A stretch of 64,000 bases of DNA from Tigriopus japonicus. Its lineage: Eukaryota; Arthropoda; Copepoda; Harpacticoida; Harpacticidae. The stretch is taken from assembly GCA_010645155.1 (NCBI GenBank), contig CM021315.1:4295811-4359810 (forward strand), written 5' to 3'. Of the stretch, positions 47,035 to 59,900 are shown one piece after another. Every line of letters begins with the position of its first letter. Position 1 is the first letter of the stretch. The notes under the pieces were generated by a model. That model had not been told where the DNA came from. It saw nothing but the letters and a program-made list of their open reading frames with translations, and did not search any database. The translations under genes were made by a program, and so were the position numbers.

Positions 47035-49369
47035 TTGCCGTACGCTAGTGCACAAGGAAACTTACCAATCCGTGGCAAAGGTTTGGAAAAAATGAGAAAT
47101 GCTTTCCCCATGCTCGAATGAATATTATGGGTTTGGAGAATTATGCTGAATAACTGGAATTCGTTTAGCGTGAAGGCTAACTTTTAGTGCTTGCCTTCAA
47201 ACTTTTATGATAGTTGTTCAACTTTTAATGAAAGAGTTAATTGAACCTGGAATACCCTTCATTTGAAAACTAGAATTCGTTTTTTTTTAAATGTGCAAGC
47301 ATTTTTCCTCGATGTCTGGGCGAAAACTATGCCGTGACGTGTTATTAAAGCACAAGTGCGTCCTCACTTCCTTTTTCATCGTTCGATTTCTGGAGGCTTG
47401 ATACTTGATTTGTGAACTTTGGACCCGTCGTCCATGTTGTCTCTTTTGGCAAAGTTTGTTGCGATTTTCTTATTGCAAAAAAGTTACGTCTTTAAACTTA
47501 ATTTCCAAATTTAAAATACTAGTGAAGTGAAACAAGAACACCAGAACAACAGTTTTAGAATGCAAAATGTTACGTAAGAAACATCTTGCTATTTTGAAAT
47601 TTAATTCCCGGTGCACATAATAGCTTGCCATTGACCTAAAAAGAAATCAGCTGACCCAAAAGTGGATGTCCAAGTTCGCCTTAAGTAATATGTCCAAGTT
47701 GCCTTTAGTACGCAAGTGAATCCGTTTGTACTCCACGTGCTTTCTCTTCGCAGCCAAACAAGGATCGTTGCGAGATGGCTGAGATTTGTGCATTTAACAA
47801 CGGACTTGGTTTTATTGATTTAGCCATTATGTCCCCACACTTTTTTAAGGCATTAGCAAAAATTCAAATTTAAATACGAAATAGACAGATCTAATCCTGC
47901 TGGCGGTACTAGAATAACGCCTCAAGAGTAATAGACCAATTTTCGAAGTTGGCATGTGCTTCTAGAGCTTACTGACGTTCTCAACCAAGAAACAATTAAA
48001 AAGGAAGCATGAAAGTTGGGAAACAACTACAAAGTACACGTTGGCATAGTTAACATAAAAAAAAATTAAGCGACCTTTAGAGGACTTTCGAGCATCAGCT
48101 ACAATCCGTAGAAATCCACGCTAACAAGTGAAAAAGCACAACATACGAGGGGCGTACCAAGGGAATACGTACGTATGGTTTTTTTTAACTTGAGAACAGA
48201 AAGATTTATGTAACCAAACATTAAAATCCATTTCTGGACATGATCATAGTCTCGAGATTTGACCTATTCCCAAAAGTGCAACCGCTCCTTGAAGCAGGTA
48301 GCAAGGAATCTGTAAGGATGTTTTTTGCTGACCCCCACCGGAGTTTTCAGGAGGCCCTCCAGGTTCTGGATGTTGCTCTTTTCCAGTTCTTTTTCCTCAA
48401 AGGGAACAACCAAATATCGCTAAATGCCATATCCAAATTACATGGTGATTAGCCCACACTTTGAAACCTTTTGTGGATCATAAAGACTTTGGTTTTAAAA
48501 TTTTTGAGCGCGAAATAGTGGCATCCTTCTTCCAGCGATCCTTTGAGGCACAAAGAGGGCTTCAGGATCTTTTCAACTATGCCACAGGAAAGGACACTAG
48601 ATGAAATCGTCAAAATGGTCACTTGCTTTTTTGACTCAACAAGGTCCCTTACAGGCTCAACATTGTCAACCCATGATGCATATTTCTTTCAATATTAACT
48701 TCACTGACATTTTGCACCTACATCTTTCTTATCTTTTTGTCAAATTCGGCAAACTTGACTATAATGTCAAATAGGGTCAAAAACAGGGTTGTCAAGAATG
48801 TTTCTGAAACAAATTTAGTCTCAAAATCTCTGAAGTTTTTCATAATACTTGTTTCTTCAAAATTGGTCGAGTGGATCAAAAATTACAAGGTGGTCCTTTG
48901 TATTCTTTTTTGTATACCCCTCGTAGATTTCCATTAGTATATCGTCCTGGATATGTTCCGTAAAAAAGTTTATTTCAAGCGCCTCAAATTTTAGGTTTGA
49001 CATTATAGATTATTAATCACAAGAGTTGAAACCCACAAAACATCTTTCGGAAAAATTAGAGTGAGAATAAATTTGTCAAGTCCGCATAAAACTAGCCTTT
49101 TTCTCGTTTCCGTCGTCATTTCCAGGGGAGTTTGAATTACTTTTCATAGATTGAAGACAACACTTTCAGTTTGGAGCACTTCTCCAAATATTTGTTATTG
49201 GGTCTTGAAACAATGTTTACAAGGAAATGGGGAAAACTTGCCAACGAAGTTTGGCTCACACGAAAACGGAATGGAGTTCACGCTTTTGAATTCAATTTCA
49301 AAAGTATCCAATTTAAATAAGCTTTCCTAATTCGTCTCTGCATTCGCGTTGAGTACTCGATTGACACCT
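47035..49369. other. Intergenic stretch
   Basis: No gene or repeat supported. Short open frames (48240-48452, 48737-48937) have no recognisable content. Confidence 0.4.
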
Positions 49370-49481
49370 GGGCCCATATTCTCAACTCGTTCTTTTGGTG
49401 CTTGAAGTCGTAATTTTATGTAGTAACTTCGTTCTTGAAGTCTTACTTTATGCACCAAGTACGAGTTGAGAATACGGGCCC
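49370..49481. mobile_element. 112-bp inverted-repeat MITE
   Basis: The left half GGGCCCATATTCTCAACTCG and the reverse complement of the right half GGGCCCGTATTCTCAACTCG match over about 35 bp, continuing into CTT..GGTGC. Nothing is coded. No clear target duplication is visible. It lies just downstream of the 3' end of the unknown minus-strand gene. Confidence 0.6.
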
Positions 49482-49543
49482 TGTACTTCAATCGGAACAA
49501 GAGTACGTACTTTTTGAATAGGGATGGTTGATGATACTATACT

Positions 49544-52500
49544 TTATTTCTTTGAAGGAAGCGTCAAATTGGGCAAGTTTGCTAACTTCGGCTTCGACTT
49601 TAAATTGAGAGGAGTCCTCAGAGGCGTTGTTGATTTGACAGTCTTCGTGTTGACTTTTGGTGTAGTTCTAAGAGGCGATTTTTCTTTTGACAAAGGTGTG
49701 CCCTTCAAAGTTCCCAAGGTCTTTGGGGCCAATTGAGTCAGAGGATTGTTTTTCATCAACATGGTGACACGTTTACCGGCTCGTTTCGTGCGATCTTTGA
49801 TCATTTTTCGATTAATTTCTTCGAAGCTCTCCTCACTGCGATTATACAAGTCCTCTCTATCTTCATTTTCTTTGGCCACCTTCTTCCGATTGTCTACCAC
49901 ATCACAATTAAAAGAGTGACGAAACAAGTGACCTTCTAATGGGAATCGATGTTGAACTCCACTTTTAAAGTGAGATGTGTTCAAGTCTTTAAGGCCAAAT
50001 TTCCACGTGCCATCCTGATAAACTCCATAGAACACGCCCTCTCCTCGATACATGTAATGATTACATTTGTTAATCCGATTCACATCTTTGAGCCAGAACT
50101 CTTGATCCCTCACATCAACCACCCAATGACGATCTGTGGCCACACGAAGAATGAAATGAGTGTTGTACCCTTGGGTCCGGAAATAGTCCAAAACGCATTC
50201 AGCGTACCCTCGATACTCTCTGAAATATTGGGACCAACTTTTGGGTTTACGAATGGTTTCGATCTCTTTGGCTCGGGCTTTACGAACAGCTGTCGGTGGT
50301 CGCCAAGGAAGCTGATTGATCCCATAAAGGTCTGTGCCAGCGATGGTGGATTTCTTATAACGTCGTTTGAGTGCCAATAGATCAACGGGTTCTTTGGCGT
50401 CTGGATCATTCTCATCCCCCATTTGGACCCAATCTTCAGGGATTTGACGGCCAATTTCTTTGGCGTTACCGGTGGCATTGGCGTTCGCATCATGATATCG
50501 ACTGTTCTTCTTTTTGATGTTCTCAGCTTCGAAACGATCTCGAGGAATAATGATATCCTCCTCATTCGTGCCTAGCTTGATTTTTGCCTTGGGTGAGAAA
50601 GACTGAGTTTTGGCTGCCAAGGCCTTGGCTTGTTTGTTTCGTAGGAAACCGTGCTTCCTGGTTGGGAAACGACCTCTTTTGTCTAGATCCTCATCGCTCG
50701 CTTCGTCGTCAGATTCCTTGAAAAGAACGTGGGAGATTAAGAACAATGGAAGAAGCTCTCCACGTTTTCAAGTGCTCCAAGATCCACAGTGTACCTAGTC
50801 AGACTAACAATGACAAATCCGTTTAAGCCTTCAGGGTGTACGAATATTTGATGAGTAATGACTTTTCAATTGGAGCTATTTCTGGTTTCCCAATTTATCG
50901 ACTCAGTGCATTTGACGTAGAGAGGAAAGAATGAGGGCCTTTCCGAGTTCAAAATCCACAACCATTGTTAGCAAACTTTCTGTACATAAAAAAATAATCT
51001 TTATCGTAGACATTTGATTCGCCACGTGGCTAAGATCTTTTTCCTTGAATACAGCCTTGATCTAATCCAAGACAAGACAGATGGAAATAGAATAATAGGA
51101 CACTGATTCTCGAAAGACTATGCATCTAATGAGAACTGCCTCTCGAGAAAGCCAAGTTGGAAATTTCTCATTTCCTTTGTGTGAATAGCTAGTCCCTAAT
51201 TCTCTATCGGTAATAGCAAGTAATTAGGTGAGATATTCTACTACATCACAAACGTGTGTGCTTTCATCATAACTTAATGAGACCCAAAAAGCCTAAAGCT
51301 TACCGTGGAGCTTGAGCCCGAGGCGTTTCTTTTGTCGGCCTCTTCAATTTCCTTCATTTTCTGTTCATGAGTCTTGTAATTTGGCAGAATGTCTCCTTGT
51401 TGATTAAATTTAATGTCTGGTGGCTTTTGCGGGTTCTTCCCACTGATCCGGAGCACCCAAAACTTGTGAAGGCCTGGGTCATGGACCACAAAAATATTGC
51501 AACCCAACAACCTCGGAGTAACAAAGAAGACGCCAGGGGCAACCCCAGGGGTGCATAGCGAAGCATTGGGTAGTTCCATGAAGAGTATATTCTGAAAGAG
51601 ACGCCAGTGGTTTCTCAATGAGCATTCATCAGCTCAAGCTTCGTTCGTCACGCATCCAAGATTCTCTTGCCTGTGTTAAATATCCTGGAAGTGTCTGGTT
51701 CTTCTCGAAAGCCGATGGAAGGTATACACATCTATGGATGTCTAATAGACCTTCGAGATGAGGATTACGATCCGTTACCACGCACGAGCCACGATGACCA
51801 TCCATTCCAATGTAAAAGCTTCCTTCATTCTCGACCTATATTGAAATAGATCAGCTTCCCACGAGACTTGATGCATTACTCATTATCTTTGTTTAAATTC
51901 AAGACACATTCAAGACATCTATTTTTTCGTAAGAAGAGCTCCAGCTAACAAAGACGCAACAATGATAATGGGATTATATTTGATGCACACATGCAACAAA
52001 AGTTGCTAATGTTAGAATGAACATGTCGAGCCGAACAAGCCTGTATGGGTGGTGCTCTTTGTTTAGTAAGCCTTAAAATAAAGTTAATGTTTCCCAAAGG
52101 AAAAGCTTTAATGGCCAAAAAGGTCTTGCCACCCAAGGCCTAGAGATATTCGACTCCATTAATATCCTCAGTTGAACAATCCAAATTGCATTTGGGTAAA
52201 AGGAAACCAACTTGAAAAAAAAACAGTTCAAATCGGACTTGAGTACGTTTTTAGATATTGGAGTGTAAGCTTCACATTTCATCTTCAAACTTGATCTTAC
52301 CTTGTAGATATCTGGAAGTCGACCTGGTTCCAAGTCTGGGTTTTCTCGAAATGTATTCAAGAGCTTATGATCTAACTGAAAGAAATTTAGTAGGATGAAA
52401 AGGGAACTTTGAGAACACTCGGATCATTTATCGTTTTCTAAATATTTTTTCGTTTGTATAGTAGAGATGTTTCTACACAGAAATTAAATGCATTTTAGCC

Positions 52501-53218
52501 ATTGAATTGGACACTATATTTTCAAGATGAATGCTTTAAATAATGAGATTTTTTACGATTCTTAAAATTGGCTTTGAACCTGGGCGCGTTTGAAGTGATT
52601 AGGATTTTCAGAATGCCATGACTTCTCTCATCAAAAGTTCCAAAATTACAGCAATAAAGTACAGACTATTTTCAATTTCCAGTAAATGGTAGAAGTAGTG
52701 CACCCCCATACATCCCTGTTCATAATTACTAAATTAGATCAATGATGAAAAATTCACAAAATTTTTTTTATATATTATTTAATAGAATCTTAGAATCTTA
52801 CATCAATTCTCTTAACCGTGGTCCAACTATCCTCTGGGTAAGATCGATGAGAGCACAACCAGTCCCCGTTGGATTTCTTCTTGTTCGGTCGAAATTCCAC
52901 GCTAAATGCGATATTCTTCCCTGCATAGAAGTCCAAGACCCTCGTAACGACCTTTTTATTACTAGAGGGTTTGCGAGGCAGGGTTATTTTATCGTAGTTT
53001 TTGAGAACTTCTGACAGCTCTTCTTCCTTCCCTTCAGTCTCAGTTTTATTCAACGTTCCCGAAGGGTCGATTTCTTTCTCTTTAGTTTCCCCATGATGGT
53101 TTTCTGATGGAATATCTTTGGTGATTTCCTCAGGTTTGGAATGCTTTGGGCTTTCAGCAGGCTCTGTAACACTGATGAGCGCCTCTGTCACTTTTGGTGG
53201 CTCACTAGCCAAAGTCAT
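49544..53218 (-). CDS. Unrecognised multi-exon protein, minus paralogue
   Basis: Five exons join cleanly, all introns in phase 0: 53218-52802, 52375-52301, 51835-51671, 51591-51304 and 50716-49544 (2118 nt, 705 residues plus stop). Donors are GAT|GTAAGA, AAG|GTAAGA, CAG|GCAAGA (a GC donor) and ACG|GTAAGC. Acceptors are TTTCAG, ATATAG, CTTTCAG and TTCAAG. The first 75 residues are acidic and Pro/Ser-rich. Residues 90-310 form a probable beta-rich region with TDRNPHLEG (185-193) and GCNIFVVHDPGLHKFWVLRI. Then comes a Lys/Asp-rich linker, a second folded part (about 480-575) with YRGYAECVLDYFRTQGYNT, HWVVDVRDQEFWLKDVN and GVYQDGTWKFGLKD, and a basic Thr/Pro-rich tail. I do not recognise the family. 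Its closest relative is the plus-strand gene to its right. No signal peptide or membrane segment is seen. The start could move if an upstream exon exists. Confidence 0.72.
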
Positions 53219-55020
53219 TTCTTTGGTTGATTTTGGTTTGGAATTATCGCGTTTCGCAAGGGACTTTCAGGATTGTGGAATGACTCGTGGGTTGTTCCGA
53301 ACATCTGCCTAAGTATGGATATTTAGAATGTGCTAGAATGTGGCCGACAGACTTCAGTAAAGGCAATTGGTTGCAGAGAAAGAAGTGTCACGTTTTCCCT
53401 AGAACTCTAAGTAGAATGTGCTCAATCCAGCACATTTCTAGGCCTCCTTGGCCATGCTCTTGTTGAATAAAACACTACATGGGGGAAATGTGTGCATGGT
53501 ACTGCCGAAAGTCCTTTAATAGCTAATTGACAAACAGTTTCACAAAAGGCTTGCATGAGTAGGCCCTAATATTTTTTACCTGTTTTACAAAAAATGGATC
53601 TTTTTTTTTCAAAGATTAAAGGTTGTTCTCAACCTTTTCAGAGATCTTTGCATTTCCATTAATGATGGACTGAAATCTTTTTTGGCGAAAGGATCGTTTC
53701 AATTTTGGTTGTGCCTTTCGTTGATCTGTTCTTTTTTTGAACTGAATGATGCATTTTGAAAAATCATTAATAGGGAGCGAATTTGAGTTGGAGAAAACGG
53801 CAAAATGTTAACTTTTTAAGGCTTTTTCGATAAAAAAAAGGAAGCAAGCCATAATAGTTGATTTTTTGAGAGCTTGGGGACTTTAATGCTTCTTATTTTC
53901 AAGGAAGAAATGGTTCTAAAATAGTCCCTTCCCAGAAATCATTGAATTTTATGCCCCTTTTATCAAGTATTTAAAGATAGTCTCTTCCCACAGATGATTA
54001 TATTTTAAGAAAATAAAAATGGGCCGGATTCAAACACAAGTTCTGACTGAGATGCTCTTAATTAACAAAAGGTAAGGAAAATAAATTCTTCTCCTAAAAT
54101 TAATACAAAATCCAAACAGTTAAAAAACTAAGGAAACGCTGAATAGGAGCAAAGAATTTGAGAAAAAATGTGCACAATAGTAAAAAAATCACCCAAAATT
54201 GCGAAATAGTTAAAAATGCTCAAAAATTAGAAAAAATTGGAATATACAATTTTGGTTAAATTTTCTTTTTCCGCTTTCTAAATGTTAGTTTTTAAGACTC
54301 ATTGTCAAATGCGACAATTTGATGCCAGTCTGACGTTTGTGAATTAAATAAAGAATAAAAAGTATGATAAGGTATATCCAACTTCTCTAAGCGAAATGGG
54401 CAAAGAATACATCCAAACAATTTCATCCTGTTGGATCACTTTTGTAAAATTATAAAATTTTCAATATGGCTCAAAAAAAGCAAATTGTATCAATAGCATT
54501 CGTATTTTTTGCATTTCCAAAAGGCGTTGTAAGGTAATTATAAAAATCCAAATGGATGCCTTGATCTTGTGCTTGTCGCACTGTATGTTTAACAAGATCA
54601 GCCAAATTCTTATTCCAACTCTCTGTACGACAATCAGACATAACCGTACGAAGGCCTTAAAGAATTATTGATATGTTGTCGACAAGCATACTTCTTTCAA
54701 TTTCAAACCATAGACGATTTCGACACTTGAAATGAAATTAAATTGAACCTGATGTGGTGATCAGTGATGTGAAAAAAATACACTCTACAACTCATCTAAG
54801 AGATCCACTCAATTTCTACAAAGACAGGATAAAAGTCTGTCACATGCAGTACTTTATTGCGGGAAGAATACGGTAGGCATTGATGAGAGTACACTTAATA
54901 TCTCTATATATCGCACATTGACAGCTTCCAAGTGGCTAGAACAGAGAGGTTGGATTTGACAGGAGCTTTTTTCGATACGATCTTAATGATAACACGATAT
55001 TGATCTTCCCTTCTTTCTCC
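53219..55020. other. Region between the head-to-head paralogues, left part
   Basis: AT-rich DNA from 53.6 to 54.6 kb with no gene. A short piece at 54018-54068 resembles the 3' half of a tRNA on the minus strand (GTTTGAATCCGGCCC) but lacks an A box. The promoter of the minus paralogue probably lies just above 53218. Confidence 0.45.
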
Positions 55021-55031
55021 CTCAGAGAATT

Positions 55032-55410
55032 ATGAAACGCATTTCCTTCGCACTTTTGATCACAATTTTTGGATGAATTTGCTTTCTCTCATTTCCTTTA
55101 CGACAACTCGGATAAAACGTTCCATGTTCCTGGACCTCCTCCCTATCTTTTTCCATTGGTCGTTCGTTCCAATGCTCGTGGAATAGATTGCCTCCACCTT
55201 TATTCCATTAACGTAACAGTGGGAATTGTAATCAACATGGGTCCAAAACCCAACTCAATTGCCAAGCAGGAAAAAGAAATTGGATACGAAAGTTTACCAC
55301 ATGAAACATGGGATTTGGCGGGTAATGCTCAAATTTGGAAGCCAAACAAAAAGTTCTTGGAACCAATTCTTGGAACTGGCCTTGGATTTGACTCTCTAAA
55401 CGACTATTGA
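55032..55410 (+). pseudogene. Possible secreted-protein gene with a frameshift
   Basis: ATG at 55032 opens MKRISFALLITIFG, which reads like a signal peptide, and then hits TGA at 55074. Shifting by one base joins it to a 113-codon frame that ends at 55410. That frame is hydrophilic with a Pro-rich FHVPGPPPYLFPL segment and GIVINMGPKPN. A run of five T at the point of shift is a likely slippage or assembly-error site. Alternatively the frame is an exon of the plus-strand gene, since CCTCAG precedes it at 55020-55025. No family recognised. Confidence 0.35.
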
Positions 55411-56970
55411 CATGCCATGGGTGGTTGGTTGTTCCCAAACGTTTTTGATCTTTGGCTTGTCACTTAAGTAACTTAGAAAGCCTTGACCAAATTTTGGTCT
55501 TAGAGGATCAATAAACAATATCCTGAATCTATCGATATCGAGTAGTATATTATCTTTCTCTCACATCTGTTTATTCGTTCACCGCCAGCAAATGGAACTC
55601 ATGATTCACCAATGAATCATGATTCCCTTAGTCCTTCCTAACTTTGATTGGGATCAGAGTTCTCGAAACTGTCCCAAACGAGGGTCTTAATTGGATCCAT
55701 TACTCTCATCTCCGCTCGTAATTCCCCAAACGAAGCAATACTAATTGGTCGGAGTCCAAAAACGTTTTTGAGTACTATTATTTGGAACTTTGTGGATTGG
55801 AAGCATGGCCACTCAACCAATGGTAAGCTTCTCAGAATGTTCCACCTCGGTCTTGATATAACTGATCTGATGCCAAATATTTTCCATCAAACCTGTATTT
55901 GGTCCCAGCCTCGAGAATCGAGGAGATCCATTCAATCAGTAAACAACTTGAATATTGGAAAAAGAATTAAATTGAACTTTTTGGCCCCAGGAATCGAGAA
56001 AATTCTCCCAAAACTAGCAAAGAATGAATATTTTGTAGCTATTGTCTTAAAGTGCTTCTTGCCTTGATTCTGAAAATGATATCATTGTACTGTAAGCTTC
56101 TTTTTATTGGATTTTATCTACATGATTGAAGTAAGTGCTCCTCTTAACTTTATAGTAGAAAAAAAGTTCGAATGTTCGCTCTCATATTTTTGTTTCTTTC
56201 TCGAGTTCACATATACTGTTCTAGAAAGTACAGGAAGTGGCACATGGCTTGATGTATGTAGCTTTTGATGTCGTGGAACTTGCACTTCCAAGTCTAGGCA
56301 GGCGTTTCCGTGAATGTGTTCAGGATCTCCATCTCCATTCATCATACCAATATGACTACCATCAGAACACACCCAAACTGAGCAAAGTTGAGGAACAAGT
56401 GTTCGGAAATGTAAGGGAATACAACTTTTATGATGTTCCACGCAAGGCGAACCGACAAATGCAAACTTGAGTGTAAAGCACTCTCATTGTTCTAGGTCCA
56501 TTTGTTAGATCTTGGCGTCAACTATCATCAAAGAACCTTGATTGAGACACAGTTAGCCTTTGTTCCATCAAAGCCAATGTATTTCTCAACCTCATTTCAG
56601 TTTCAAAACCAGCACAATCTGGCAAAAAATGGCCAGACTAATACAAAATTTTCATCAGGCTTTTTCCTGGTTCTACGCGACGCCATTTCCTTGCGAGACC
56701 CATAACTGGATCAAAACATAGCAACTACACGACATGAAGAGCCCCCTTCCCACTTTTTAATTGAGTGTCTATCAAATCATATTGCTTTTGCTCCCAATAG
56801 GCCACGAATAGCCCAAACATCTCTCGTCGTACTTCGCTCTCGTACGCATTTACTGGGATCGCTCCACGTCCCACTCGGCGATTCTCGTGTGACGGATCTC
56901 CTTTGTCGTTGTGGTCTTATTTATCCTCCTCGATCTCTGGGAGTGGTGAGCACTTGGGATTCCAATTCAG
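55411..56970 (+). other. Candidate upstream exons of the plus paralogue
   Basis: Two segments have open frames bounded by splice consensus and joined in phase 0: 56233-56415 (acceptor TACAG|GAAGTG, donor AAT|GTAAGG) and 56499-56707 (acceptor TCTAG|GTC). The second ends at a TAA. A third open piece at 55656-55824 ends at AATG|GTAAGC. No counterpart in the minus paralogue is apparent, so these may belong to another gene or be chance. I could not build one continuous frame from 55.0 to 57.0 kb. Confidence 0.3.
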
Positions 56971-59900
56971 ACACAATCGTAAGCTCCAATACTATCCTTT
57001 GGAGGACGATGTTGACAGACGGATTATCGGAACAAAGGTATATAGAAATACTACCGTATACCGACACATCAACCAAGATGGGGATGTCGTTTGCGTGCGA
57101 AAAGAATAAATACATCAAAGAGAATATTTTGTTTTTGTGCCCAGGTTCGATATAACATTGTCAATGGGAACTTTCAAATATCAAATGATCCAGTTTGGAA
57201 TATGCCCGGTGACCGTGGCGGACTTTCAGATTTTAGACGGCGGAAAACTTCTCGGAACTCGTTATGCGAGGTTTACGAGATCAAATTGGACCCTGAGCTT
57301 GTTATTCATATCGGGGTCGTGCCTGGATCAAAGGTATACCAACTTGGATCTGCTCTCTTTATAAACGTTTAAAGAGAGAGAGAGACCATTACAAAAGTAG
57401 ATTGAATGCCTATTAAGGCCTCTTTGTGCAATGAGAATGGATAGATCTTGTCAGGTGTTCCTTGTCGTGGACGAACAATGAGAAATGTTAAATGAGGGAG
57501 AAAATGATAAAGATGGAACAGGTTTTTTTTCTCTTTCTATTCAGGTTCCTGTGATTACGGATCGGAACCCCCATTTGGAGGGCATTTTGGATCAGAGAAG
57601 GATCATATATTTACCCTACACCGAGGATAAGAACTTGTTCCTGGAACTACCCAACTCTCCAGGATTGTTTTTCACCACGCAAAGGCTCAACTTTGGAGCT
57701 GAAATCTTCATGTTGGAAGACACCACCATTCACAAGAATTGGATTGTTCTCATCAATGAAGTCTTCTTTCACGGAAGGGTAAGCGATACAGAGATTAAAA
57801 AATTAATGAGTGATCCATCAAATAACTTCATGTATAGCTTCGGAAAGTGATCAATGGTTCCACGAGCATGTCTCAACTGGAACAAGAGATCCTTTGGCAA
57901 GAATCCATGGTAGAAAACCTCATCTATTGTGAACGAATCATCGATTTACTCAATCGAAAGGGCTTTAAGCCCAACATCAAATTCCGCCTTTCGCCTGAGG
58001 GAATCTCTCCCCATTCTCATCACTGTCATCAAGAGCTGCGAGCAAATCGTGGAAGTCCCCAACCTCAATCATCATTAGCATCCGCTGACTCGTTGTCTGG
58101 CTTTGAGAACGATTTTGAGGAGAGGCTGAATATGGATGAGGAAGACCAACTTCATTCAGACATTCAACATCAGACACCTCAAGGCAACAGCAGCTGCTTA
58201 AATGTGGGAACGAGCGAAAAGATGAAGAATTACTATCGAGATGAGCTCAAAATGAGCCAAGGAAAAGCTAAGTATGAGCTCATCTTTTCGTGGGTGTTTC
58301 CAATGACATTTCGCTTCTACAGAGTGCCGAAGAAGATCTCATTAGCTTGTTTGAATGTTTGATTTACTCTTTCGTGGGAAAGTTTCATGAGTGTAGTCGG
58401 AAGAATTCAGCTGGGGATTTGAGAGCCAAACTGGCTAGGGATGGATCAGAACTAGGCTCGGGCATTTCATGGTTTAAGTTTGCGTGAGGGAAAAGTTCTT
58501 GTTTCGATTGACTGTCCAAATGAAGAATGCGAATTGGGCTCGAGAATTTTGATTAAGTTTTTAAGAGGGTTACTCTCGATTCTGACGCATTCCTAGCCAT
58601 TTTGGCCCCAGAATCCCAAGCTGAATTCGTTCGATTACACTCATACATTGCAAGGACGGTCTTTTATTTTAGTAGAGACAGTCTACAAATACAATTTTTT
58701 TTGGTACCATCAACAAATTTATCTGCCCTTTTGAATTTTCCGTATTTACTTGCTCTTTTTATATGCGTATTTGGCTGAAATTTACAGATTGTGAAAAAAG
58801 TACCAAGTTTTTAATAGAGTGTGAACTTTTTGGTAGGATTTTTATTCTCGTTTGTAGATCAAAATTTAAAAAAAAAATATCAAAAAAATTCGAGGTAGAA
58901 AACCTCATCTATTGTGAACGAATTTTCTTGCAACAAAAAAAGAGATTCCTATAAAAAAGGTGGTCCTCGAGCTCCGTTCCCTTGACTGAGGGATGTCCAT
59001 TTATTTGCTCTGTCTAGGAAATTCCGGTAGTTTTGTGAAAAAAGTGAGCATTTCAACTTATTGGTTGGCTTACCATTATCATTGCGAGTAAAACTTCATA
59101 ATGTCCTAAAAGAGCCCCTTCAAGACTTGACAACATCAAGGCAAAGATGAAACCTGTTTCATCTTCTGTTAACTAATCGGCTTTATTTATCTGGGATTTT
59201 TGCAGGTCTTTTAAATCTCCAAATCTTTGATAACACTGACCCTTATCTAAAACTTTAACTTATCATTCCTCATCTCGCTCCCCTTTCAAGCTTGATAAAA
59301 CGACCTTTTTGTCAAAAGTCAAGAAAGGCCACAAAAGTTGACCGGGATGCAATACTATCCTAAATTCTTCCCACAGGCCCATACCAAACCTTTCAGATTT
59401 AACATGCAGAATAAAATAATTTGTGCGAAAAAAAACACATTTTGTCAACTACGTCCTGTCCAGCCAGCACCTTTAATTTTCCCTTCGGAACATGTTCCCC
59501 CTTTGGCCAAAATTGAAAACATAGAGCATGAACTGGTTGGGAAACGAAGCTCATCAAAGTTCCTCATAGGTATTCTTTTGTTACAAATAGCTTGGACAAA
59601 CAATTTAACAGTTGTTGGGGGAATTGCTTCTGGTTAAAGTCACGCCAGCGTGAGATCAATTTCGTTACGTTGAAACTCATTAATGCCGCCAAAAAGTGTA
59701 TTCGAAGTTTTCCTCGTCCGAGAAGAGTAAATTCTACATACGTACGTATGCACTCAATCACTCGCTACTTGGTATCCTTTCAATATGCTAACTAAGCGTT
59801 TTAAGAACAAAGCCTGTCAAATAAAAAACAAAACTCAAGAAAATAAAATCGTCGAGAATGACATTTGAAAGATAAATTGACCCTGATGGAACAATGTTCT

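Noticed and set aside
54018..54068. tRNA-like 3' half on the minus strand
   Set aside because: A B-box-like GTTTGAATCC is present but no A box or stem pairing could be found.
56118..56441. Minus-strand frame opposite a candidate plus exon
   Set aside because: The plus strand has matching splice sites and phase; the minus frame has neither.
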